Origin: Porphyromonas uenonis 60-3
Lineage (GTDB): Bacteria; Bacteroidota; Bacteroidia; Bacteroidales; Porphyromonadaceae
Length of the DNA: 64,000 nt
Direction of reading: 5' to 3'
Assembly (NCBI RefSeq): GCF_000174775.1
Contig: NZ_ACLR01000088.1
Span: 18,367 to 82,366, forward strand
Part shown: piece after piece, positions 52,409-59,596 of the stretch
How positions within the stretch are numbered: position 1 is the stretch's first letter
Layout of the letters: each line of letters opens with the position of its first letter
Notes under the pieces: model-generated
The model's database searches: none
What the model saw: the letters and a program-made list of their open reading frames with translations, nothing else
Told to the model about the DNA's origin: nothing
Translations under genes and position numbers: made by a program

Positions 52409-52888
52409 ATGCGTACGACACTCCTCGTAGTGGGTGAGACCTCTTCGCCAGAGCTACACCGCCTTATCGAGGAGTATCGGCAGCGCATCGGGGGGTATAT
52501 ACCCTTTGATCTAGAGGTGCTACCCGACCCTAAGCGGCGTAAGCAGCAAGCCTCCATAGCTAATCAGCAACAGGCGACCTGCGAGGCGATCGCATCCGTG
52601 ATCGCACCGAGTGATCTGGTGGTCCTGCTGGATGAGCGTGGCAAGGAGTACACGAGCCGTCAGTGGGCGGAGCAGCTACAGCGCTATATGAATAGCGGTG
52701 CCAAGCGACTCCTCCTAGTGGTGGGCGGACCTTATGGCTTCACGCCTGAGTTCAAGCAGCGCTACGGACAGCAAGCTTGGTCGCTCAGTCGCTTGACGCT
52801 GACGCATGAGATGGTGCGTCTCTTTGCTGTCGAGCAGATCTACCGAGCCTGCACGATACTACGGGGAGAGCCTTACCATCACGACTAA
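52409..52888 (+). CDS. rlmH: 23S rRNA (pseudouridine1915-N3)-methyltransferase
   Basis: A 159-residue SPOUT-family enzyme. VVLLDERGKEYTSRQWAEQL and the knotted SAM site LLLVVGGPYGFTPEF, then WSLSRLTLTHEMVRLFAVEQIYRACTILRGEPYHHD (cited in parts), are diagnostic for RlmH/YbeA. It methylates helix 69 of 23S rRNA on the assembled ribosome. It is followed 13 bp later by the PAS gene. Confidence 0.96.
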   Translation: MRTTLLVVGETSSPELHRLIEEYRQRIGGYIPFDLEVLPDPKRRKQQASIANQQQATCEAIASVIAPSDLVVLLDERGKEYTSRQWAEQLQRYMNSGAKRLLLVVGGPYGFTPEFKQRYGQQAWSLSRLTLTHEMVRLFAVEQIYRACTILRGEPYHHD

Positions 52889-52901
52889 TTGATACAATCG
52901 C

Positions 52902-53255
52902 ATGATACCATTCTTTGAAGAGGCAGACGTAGCGGTCACGATCTGTGACCGTGAGGGACGCATTATAGAGATGAACGAGCAGTCTCGTCAGGTCAATCTC
53001 AAACCTGGTCAAAGCTTGATCGGCAAGAATGTCCTCGACTGCCACCCCGAGCCTGCACGCTCGATGCTGGCCAACATGATGGAGCACCAGACGAAGCATG
53101 TCTACACCATCACAAAGGGAGACAAGAAGAAGCTCATCTACCAGATCCCCTGGTACGAAAATGGAGAGTACGCTGGCTTTATGGAGCTCTCGATGATCAT
53201 CCCCCACGAGATGGCGCACTACGTACGTCAGGTGCCTCCCGAGAAGAAAGCTTAG
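52902..53255 (+). CDS. Single-domain PAS protein
   Basis: A 117-residue protein that is essentially one PAS fold: DVAVTICDREGRIIEMNEQSRQVNL, then GQSLIGKNVLDCHPEPARSMLANMM, then strands KLIYQIPWYENGEYAGFMELSMII. There is no kinase, HTH or cyclase domain, so it would sense a small ligand or redox state and act through partners. It overlaps no neighbour, but the next small membrane gene starts 2 bp later, suggesting a joint role. Confidence 0.85.
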   Translation: MIPFFEEADVAVTICDREGRIIEMNEQSRQVNLKPGQSLIGKNVLDCHPEPARSMLANMMEHQTKHVYTITKGDKKKLIYQIPWYENGEYAGFMELSMIIPHEMAHYVRQVPPEKKA

Positions 53256-53257
53256 CT

Positions 53258-53482
53258 ATGTTTCGCAGAGACCGCATCAAGCTTTACTTCCTCCTCATCT
53301 GGTGGATCGCCCTCAACGTGTGGGTATGGATCCTACAGCGCACCCCCTTTGACTGGATTCGTGTCGGCTCCAGTATAGGCACGCTCGTGGTGATCGCTCT
53401 CCTCGCCTGGATATGGCATCAGCGCTACCGCACCGAGCAGAAGCGCCGTGCGGAGGAGCAACCAGAGGACGAAGTGGAGTAG
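53258..53482 (+). CDS. Small two-helix membrane protein
   Basis: A 74-residue protein with two hydrophobic helices (about 9-27 and 36-52), a basic start (MFRRDRIK) and a charged tail (RYRTEQKRRAEEQPEDEVE). I recognise no family. It begins 2 bp after the PAS gene stop codon and lies 21 bp before manA. Confidence 0.75.
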   Translation: MFRRDRIKLYFLLIWWIALNVWVWILQRTPFDWIRVGSSIGTLVVIALLAWIWHQRYRTEQKRRAEEQPEDEVE

Positions 53483-53503
53483 TGCCGTCGGCTTATTTAT
53501 AAT

Positions 53504-54439
53504 ATGTCTCGTAAGCTCACACCCATTCGCTGTACACCCCAATACTATCACAAGATATGGGGTGGCGGTCGCCTGGCCCCTACAGGAGGGGACCAGCAGG
53601 TCGGTGAGGTGTGGCTACTCTCGGCGCTCGCAGGACAGGAGACACCTACTGAGGGGGACGACTACGAGGAAGCTTCGCTAGATGCTTTGGTCGCGCGCTA
53701 TGGCGATCGCTTACTAGGACAAGGACAGACGGCACGTTGCGGAGGCGCTTTCCCCTTATTGATCAAACTACTGGACGCTGCGACCGACCTCTCGGTGCAG
53801 GTGCACCCATCACCACAGGAGGGTGGCAAAGATGAGATCTGGTACTTCCTAGAGACGGAGCCGACGAGCCGTATATGCCTCGGACTGACCGAACCGATGA
53901 GCGCCGACGCCCTGCGAGACATCACCAAGCGCGCTACGCTGATGGACTACCTTCACTGGGAGCCAGTGAGGACTGGCGAAGCGATCGCTCTACCAGCTGG
54001 CACGATCCACGCACTCGGTGCGGGGACGATGCTCATCGAGGTGCAGGACACGAGCGACATTACCTACCGCCTCTACGACTACGACCGAGTAGACGACGAG
54101 GGCTCCAAGAGGACGCTACACATTGACGAGGCGCTGCGCAGTGCCACGCTAGAGCCACATCGGCTGGACGCTCGCCACTTGCCTCTCGGCACGCCACACT
54201 TCGTCTGTCGCGAGGTGACGGCTAAGCCAGAACTCTCTCAAACCATCACGACAGACGGGGCGAGCTGTGCAATCCTCGTGGGCATCTCAGGAACTCTTGC
54301 GCTATGCGATGGCGAAAGTGAAGCGTGGCAACTCGCTCCCCACGAAGCTTTACTAATCCCCGCCGAGACGCTCCCGCTGAGCGTGGCTCCAGGCGATGGC
54401 AAAGCACTGATGATAACCTTAACGCCAGCAGAGCTGTGA
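53504..54439 (+). CDS. manA: Mannose-6-phosphate isomerase, class I (short type)
   Basis: A 311-residue zinc cupin enzyme that interconverts fructose-6-phosphate and mannose-6-phosphate. Zinc-binding VQVHPSPQEGGKDEIWYFLE and AGTIHALGAGTMLIEVQDTSDITYRLYDYDR (cited in part) are typical of the short bacterial form. It feeds GDP-mannose and hence the gmd/fcl pathway at the start of the window. Its stop overlaps the GTG start of the next gene. Confidence 0.94.
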   Translation: MSRKLTPIRCTPQYYHKIWGGGRLAPTGGDQQVGEVWLLSALAGQETPTEGDDYEEASLDALVARYGDRLLGQGQTARCGGAFPLLIKLLDAATDLSVQVHPSPQEGGKDEIWYFLETEPTSRICLGLTEPMSADALRDITKRATLMDYLHWEPVRTGEAIALPAGTIHALGAGTMLIEVQDTSDITYRLYDYDRVDDEGSKRTLHIDEALRSATLEPHRLDARHLPLGTPHFVCREVTAKPELSQTITTDGASCAILVGISGTLALCDGESEAWQLAPHEALLIPAETLPLSVAPGDGKALMITLTPAEL

Positions 54440-55047
54440 TACAGATTGACGACAAGGTGGTGAGCTTCGAGATCCTCGAGGAGTACTTTGCCTGCGACTA
54501 CGCTGTATGCCGTGGCGCTTGTTGTGTGCATGGCGATGCGGGTCCTCCAGCCACAGCGCGAGAGTGCCAAAGCTACCGACGCCACCTCTCGCTCCTTGAG
54601 CCACACCTAGCCCCCGAAGCGCGTGAGGTACTTCATCATCAAGGGGTCAGCTACATTGATATTACTGGTGAACAGGTTCTCTCTATAGTCAACGATGAGA
54701 ACTGCGCCTTCACGCTCCACCCCACGCCTTCCGAAGGGGTGCGCTGTGCCATCGAGTGGTACACCTCGACCCATCCCGAGATTCATCTAGAGAAGCCGAT
54801 CAGTTGTCGCCTTTACCCAATCCGTGTGCGTCAGTTCAAGTACTTCTCCTCCCTCCATTACGACCGCTGGAACATCTGTCAGGCTGCCGTAGAGCGAGGG
54901 CGCAAGCTCGGCATCAAGGTCTACCAGTTCGTTCGTGAGCCTCTGATCGCAGCCTTTGGGGCACCCTTTTACGATCAGCTCGTTGAGGCGGACAAGTTGC
55001 TCCAAGAGGCACGACGCAAAGAGGCTGAGAGCCAAGCCAAGCGTTGA
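54436..55047 (+). CDS. DUF3109 family cysteine-rich protein
   Basis: A 203-residue protein taken to start at GTG 54436, which overlaps the manA stop (GTGA). The alternative ATG at 54325 lies inside manA and would add sequence encoded by it in another frame. VSFEILEEYFACDYAVCRGACCVHGDAG at the start holds the Cys cluster; NDENCAF, ISCRLYPIRV and NICQAA add further conserved Cys. The spacing suggests metal or Fe-S binding. Function unknown; the family is widespread in Bacteroidota. Confidence 0.87.
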   Translation: MIQIDDKVVSFEILEEYFACDYAVCRGACCVHGDAGPPATARECQSYRRHLSLLEPHLAPEAREVLHHQGVSYIDITGEQVLSIVNDENCAFTLHPTPSEGVRCAIEWYTSTHPEIHLEKPISCRLYPIRVRQFKYFSSLHYDRWNICQAAVERGRKLGIKVYQFVREPLIAAFGAPFYDQLVEADKLLQEARRKEAESQAKR

Positions 55048-55064
55048 TAGGCTTTCTATAGCTC

Positions 55065-56438
55065 ATGAAAAGAAGGAATCATCTCTATCGTAGCTTCGGG
55101 CTACTACTCATTGGCGGGCTACTAGCGTACGGACTATCGGAGCTACTCGTCGCTCTCGGACCAATCGCTGGCTATCAGTTCAAGGAGTTCAACCCGCTGA
55201 GCGACCTCCTCGACACGACGGCAAACCAGTCGTACGAGACGCTCTCCATACCATTGCGGACGGCAAACGATACGACCGCTACGGAGCTCCACTCCGCCGA
55301 CTCTACGAATAGCAAAGGCGTGACGACAGACACCCTTACACCGCTAGAGCTCTCCAGTCGTCTGATGGATTACTCCGAGGGGCAGAGTGCGTTGCGTCGT
55401 CTCCGTGCGGCCCTGCGGGAGGGACGATCTAGGAGCGTACGGATCGCTTTCGTCGGTGACTCCTTTATCGAGGGAGACATCTTGGTGGCGCCCTTTCGTC
55501 AGGCACTCCAGCAGAGGTATGGTGGCAAAGGCGTCGGCTACGTCCCGCTCACCTCGACCGTGGCGCGCTTTAGGCAAAGCATCCAGCAACGCTTCGAGGG
55601 AGCTTGGCGACAAACATTGGCTAGTAAAAGCAACTCCCGAACGCTCTTCACACTCTCCGAAACCTTTGCCACAGCTACCGCCAGCGCCTCCACAAGCTAC
55701 AAGCTAACCAATGCCGATCGTGTCACGCTCCACTACGTCAGCGACACGATCCCCGTCGCCATCACCTACGGCATCAACGGAGGCGAGCGTCAGCACGTTG
55801 AGTTGCCCGCCAGTCACGGAGCCCTGGCCGAGTACACCTTCCCGCACGGTGCGGTCAAGCAGTTTGAGCTAGCTACTGGTGGTGGCGATGGCACACGCTT
55901 CTATGGCGTCTGCTTCGACGGTATGACAGGTATCTCTGTGGACAACTACAGCCTCCGTGGCTCCTCAGGTACTAAGCTCACAGCTGTCTCCTCAGCCCTG
56001 ACGTCACAGCTCTCACGCTTCCGACCCTACGACCTGATCATCCTCTCCTATGGGCTCAACGTGCTAAGCCCTAAGGACAATAACGACAGCTACGAGTGGT
56101 ACTACGATGCCATGGCTAAGAGCATCGAGCATATCCAGCAGCTCTACCCACACGCCACCATCCTCCTCATGTCCCTCTCCGACCGCGCCACGCTCCACGA
56201 GGGCGAGATCCATCCGCTCAATGGGGTGGCTCGGGTGCTCCGCATACAGCACCGTCTAGCGCAGCGCTACGGTCTCCTCTTTTGGAATACGCATGAGGCG
56301 ATGGCTTCGCTCGGTGGCATCAAAGGCTTTGTGGATAAAGGCTGGGCCGCAAAAGACTACACGCACATCTCCATGGCGGGCGGTACGCAGCTCGCCAAGC
56401 TACTCACTGCAGACTTGATAGGCGATGAGAGCAAATAG
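55065..56438 (+). CDS. SGNH/GDSL-type hydrolase-like membrane-anchored protein
   Basis: A 457-residue protein with one N-terminal helix (about 10-33), a Thr/Ser-rich linker, and an SGNH domain: block I FVGDSFIEGD (Ser133), an LSYGLNVL block, and the block V-like DYTHISMAGG. Such proteins are the periplasmic partners of MBOAT acyltransferases, as in alginate or cellulose acetylation. The stop overlaps the next gene by 14 bp. Transfer of acetyl groups to a surface glycan is inferred from the operon. Confidence 0.87.
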   Translation: MKRRNHLYRSFGLLLIGGLLAYGLSELLVALGPIAGYQFKEFNPLSDLLDTTANQSYETLSIPLRTANDTTATELHSADSTNSKGVTTDTLTPLELSSRLMDYSEGQSALRRLRAALREGRSRSVRIAFVGDSFIEGDILVAPFRQALQQRYGGKGVGYVPLTSTVARFRQSIQQRFEGAWRQTLASKSNSRTLFTLSETFATATASASTSYKLTNADRVTLHYVSDTIPVAITYGINGGERQHVELPASHGALAEYTFPHGAVKQFELATGGGDGTRFYGVCFDGMTGISVDNYSLRGSSGTKLTAVSSALTSQLSRFRPYDLIILSYGLNVLSPKDNNDSYEWYYDAMAKSIEHIQQLYPHATILLMSLSDRATLHEGEIHPLNGVARVLRIQHRLAQRYGLLFWNTHEAMASLGGIKGFVDKGWAAKDYTHISMAGGTQLAKLLTADLIGDESK

Positions 56439-57684
56439 AGTGATACGTATCATCTGTACCCTCGTCGGGAGCCTGCTCCTCTTGGCGCAGACGCTCTTGG
56501 CACAAAGGGCGCCACAACTCGTAGCCCCCGATGGGTACCTCGATCAGCTTTGGTCCGCTTGTGACCAGGCGAAGGCTACCGCACAGACCGTCTCAGTCAT
56601 CCACCTTGGCGATTCGCACGTACAGGCGGGACACTTCACAAAACCGATTCGCAAGAGCTTTGCGCAGCGCTGGGGCGATGGCGGGATCGGCTGGGTCGCA
56701 CCCTTTCGTCTGCTGGGTACCAATCCGCCTATCCATACCAATGTACGCGCCTCCTCTGCTGGTACCTCGGGCATTAAGATCACAGAAAGAGACTACGATC
56801 GTGAGAGCCCCACGGGGATGGTACTGCAAACTAAGGAAAGCGGTGACATCACCTACACCTTCCAGTGTGGTGGCGGTCAAACCTTCGACCGCATCGTCAT
56901 CTATCGCCAGCGGGAGACGGGACCCTTCACCTTGTCTGGCGATAGCCTCCGCACGCTTGCTCAGGACACCTTGACTAGAGAGCCTATCGTCACCGACACG
57001 CTCCTCGTGGGTCGCTACGTTAGCTCGGCAGAGGTGACTGCGCCCGCCTCGGCAGTCTGGTATGGCGCCAGCCTAGAGCGCAGTAGTGGTGGCGTGCTCG
57101 TCCATACTATCGGCTACAATGGTGCCACCTACTACACTTATGGCAAGGGCTCCTTCGCCAGTTCCGTCGCCATCCTGCGCCCTCGGCTGATCATCCTCTC
57201 GCTGGGAACCAATGAATCGGTCTCAAGAAGCTTCAGTCGTAACGGCTTTGGTGCAGAGGTCGCACGAATGGTTCAAAGCCTCCGAGCGAGCAATCCCGAC
57301 TGCGCCATCGTCCTCACCTCGCCTCTGGCCAACTATCAGAGGATCCGCACAGCCCACAAGAGGCGTCGTGGCAAGCGTAGACGTCGTCGCACCGTCTACC
57401 GCACTACTTACCGTGCTAATACCAATTGTCAGCTTGTTGCTGACGAGTTGCAGCAGCAAGCTCGCGAGCTCGGTTGTGGCTATATCGATCTCTTCGCCCA
57501 CTTCGGCGGAGCTGCGGGAGCCGGACAGTTGCTCTCCGATGGCATCCTCTCAGGAGACCGCGTCCACCTGACCGCTGCTGGCTATAATAAGGTAGGAGAG
57601 GCCATAGCAACTGCCCTCCAAGCCAACTATGAGCAGTGGTGCCAGCGCGACACACACGTTACCCCTCAAGCCTCCGAAGACTAA
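56425..57684 (+). CDS. Second SGNH/GDSL hydrolase-like secreted protein
   Basis: A 419-residue exported protein: signal peptide VIRIICTLVGSLLLLAQTLLAQ, block I HLGDSHVQAGH (Ser64), block GTNESVSRSF (261-270) and the catalytic SGDRVHLTAAGY (Asp378, His381). Between blocks lies a very basic stretch (311-330, 12 of 20 residues Arg or Lys) that may contact an acidic polymer. It overlaps the first SGNH gene by 14 bp and is followed directly by the MBOAT gene. Confidence 0.88.
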   Translation: MRANRVIRIICTLVGSLLLLAQTLLAQRAPQLVAPDGYLDQLWSACDQAKATAQTVSVIHLGDSHVQAGHFTKPIRKSFAQRWGDGGIGWVAPFRLLGTNPPIHTNVRASSAGTSGIKITERDYDRESPTGMVLQTKESGDITYTFQCGGGQTFDRIVIYRQRETGPFTLSGDSLRTLAQDTLTREPIVTDTLLVGRYVSSAEVTAPASAVWYGASLERSSGGVLVHTIGYNGATYYTYGKGSFASSVAILRPRLIILSLGTNESVSRSFSRNGFGAEVARMVQSLRASNPDCAIVLTSPLANYQRIRTAHKRRRGKRRRRRTVYRTTYRANTNCQLVADELQQQARELGCGYIDLFAHFGGAAGAGQLLSDGILSGDRVHLTAAGYNKVGEAIATALQANYEQWCQRDTHVTPQASED

Positions 57685-57688
57685 TCGT

Positions 57689-59215
57689 ATGCTCACCCCC
57701 TATCTCTCACGAGCTGCCGAGCTACTCACCTACGATAGCGCAGCTCCGATGCTCTTCAATAGTGGACTCTTTCTAGTCCTCTTCCTGCTCTTCCTACCAC
57801 TCTACTACCTACTGCGTAGGCTTACCTTGGCGCGGATCATCTATGTGGTCTGCTTCTCGCTCTTCTTCTACTACAAGAGCAGTGGCTACTACGCGCTCAT
57901 CCTCATCATGACCGCCACGGTCGACTTCATCATCGGCCACCTCATAGCGGGCACTCCTGAGCGCAAAGTCAAGCGACGCTGGCTCATCCTCTCCCTCTGC
58001 TTCAACCTCGGAATGCTTGGATACTTTAAGTATACCAACTTCCTCCTGGAGCTCTTCACTCCGCTCGTACAGTGGATCGGAGGATTGGTAGGAGTCAGCG
58101 AAATGACCGCCACACAGCTAGGTCCGCTAGACATCTTCCTCCCCGTCGGCATCTCCTTCTTCACCTTCCAGTCGCTCAGCTACGTCATCGACATCTACCG
58201 CGGCGAGATACGCCCGCTGAGACGCTGGGTGGATTACCTCTTTTACGTCTCCTTCTTTCCCCAACTCGTGGCGGGACCTATTGTACGTGCCAAAGACTTT
58301 ATCCCGCAGATCTATAGACCGATACGAGTCACCCAGCAAGAGTTTGGCGAGGGGCTCTTCCTGATCCTCTCGGGGCTCATCAAGAAGGCTATCATCTCCG
58401 ACTATATCTCTCTCAACTTCGTGGACCGTGTCTTCGACGCCCCCACCCTCTACAGTGGCTTCGAAAACCTCATGGCCATCTACGGCTACGCCCTGCAGAT
58501 CTACTGCGACTTCTCCGGCTACTCCGATATGGCTATCGGCATAGCCCTCTGGCTCGGATTTCGCTTCAATATCAACTTTGACTCGCCCTATCGCTCCGCC
58601 ACCATCACCGAGTTCTGGCGACGCTGGCACATCTCCCTCTCCTCCTGGCTGCGGGACTACCTCTACATACCGCTCGGGGGCAGTCGTCGTGGTCGTCTGC
58701 GCACCTATCTCAACCTCCTCGTCACGATGCTCCTGGGTGGGCTGTGGCACGGAGCTAGCCTGCGCTTCATCCTCTGGGGCGGTATGCACGGTGTCGCGCT
58801 CGCCCTGCACAAGCTCTATATGCAGATCTGCCCATGGGCACGCCTTGACGGAGCCTCCATGGGACGCTTCAGACGCTACCTCGGGATGATCCTCACCTTC
58901 CACTTCGTCTGCTTCGCCTGGATCTTCTTCCGCATGCCGACGATGGAGGGCATCGGGCAAATGTTTGAGATGATACGGTATGAGTTTCACCCTGAGATCA
59001 TCCCGCAATTCATCGAGGGCTACTGGCTCGTCGTGACGCTCATCGTGTTAGGCTTCGTAGCGCACTTCATCCCGCAGCGCACCTTCCGACCTCTCGAGCG
59101 TAGCATCAGTCGTATGCCACTCATCGGTCAGGCGCTTCTCTTCGCCCTCGTCGTGTTGCTCGTCGTCCAGTTCCAAAGTAGCGGCGTGCAGCCCTTCATC
59201 TACTTCCAGTTCTAG
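57689..59215 (+). CDS. MBOAT acyltransferase (AlgI/DltB-like)
   Basis: A 508-residue membrane protein. ATG 57689 lies 4 bp after the previous stop; an in-frame ATG at 57629 would overlap the previous gene. About ten helices are visible. Family blocks PVGISFFTFQSLSYVIDIYRGEI, FPQLVAGPIVRAKDFIPQI, the QIYCDFSGYSDMAIGIALWLGF block and GGLWHGASLRFILWGGMHG with the active His are all present. It carries acyl groups, normally acetyl, across the membrane to periplasmic SGNH partners encoded just upstream. Confidence 0.95.
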   Translation: MLTPYLSRAAELLTYDSAAPMLFNSGLFLVLFLLFLPLYYLLRRLTLARIIYVVCFSLFFYYKSSGYYALILIMTATVDFIIGHLIAGTPERKVKRRWLILSLCFNLGMLGYFKYTNFLLELFTPLVQWIGGLVGVSEMTATQLGPLDIFLPVGISFFTFQSLSYVIDIYRGEIRPLRRWVDYLFYVSFFPQLVAGPIVRAKDFIPQIYRPIRVTQQEFGEGLFLILSGLIKKAIISDYISLNFVDRVFDAPTLYSGFENLMAIYGYALQIYCDFSGYSDMAIGIALWLGFRFNINFDSPYRSATITEFWRRWHISLSSWLRDYLYIPLGGSRRGRLRTYLNLLVTMLLGGLWHGASLRFILWGGMHGVALALHKLYMQICPWARLDGASMGRFRRYLGMILTFHFVCFAWIFFRMPTMEGIGQMFEMIRYEFHPEIIPQFIEGYWLVVTLIVLGFVAHFIPQRTFRPLERSISRMPLIGQALLFALVVLLVVQFQSSGVQPFIYFQF

Positions 59216-59258
59216 CCAGCAGCTGACAGCCGATCACCGCCACTCAGCCCACACCCCC

Positions 59259-59429
59259 GAGGAAATCGAAAATGCCTCGGTAGAAAACGGAAATCCTCCA
59301 CGGAGGAATAAAAAAAATCTTCCGAACTTTGATTTGCTTCTTCCGAAGTTTCATTTCATTCTTCCGAACTTTTATTTCCCGGCTCCGTGGGGAAATTTCG
59401 TTTCCTCACTGGAGATTTCCGATTTCCTC
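59259..59429 (+). repeat. MITE-like 171-bp intergenic repeat, copy 6
   Basis: Forward copy between MBOAT and protease genes, bounded by GAGGAAATCGAAAATGCC and GAGATTTCCGATTTCCTC. The 43 bp to its left (from about 59216) nearly equal the left flank of copy 1. Confidence 0.87.
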
Positions 59430-59444
59430 GGGAGAAGAGAGTCG

Positions 59445-59530
59445 AGAGGTTAGAAGATAGAGGTTAGAGATTAGAAATTGGAGCCATCTGAATGATTAGA
59501 TCTCTAGCTTCTATATTCTAACCTCTAATC
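59445..59530. repeat. Heptad tract pair upstream of the protease gene
   Basis: Forward units (AGAGGTT, AGAAGAT, AGAGGTT, AGAGATT, AGAAATT) and, after a 30-bp gap, inverse units (TTCTATA, TTCTAAC, CTCTAAT). It lies immediately right of copy 6, upstream of the -7 box TACCTTTG at 59564-59571. Confidence 0.78.
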
Positions 59531-59596
59531 ACATGTAAAGCTCTGCTTGTGCGAGTTTATTTGTACCTTTGAGAGAATATCTCTCGGAATATCCCT

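Noticed and set aside
54325..54435. Upstream ATG for the DUF3109 gene inside manA
   Set aside because: It would add 37 residues encoded by manA in another frame; the GTG overlapping the manA stop gives the family-like N-terminus.
58127..59008. A 293-codon open frame antisense to the MBOAT gene
   Set aside because: Composition is charged, low complexity and mirrors the codon pattern of the sense gene; the sense strand encodes a clear MBOAT protein.
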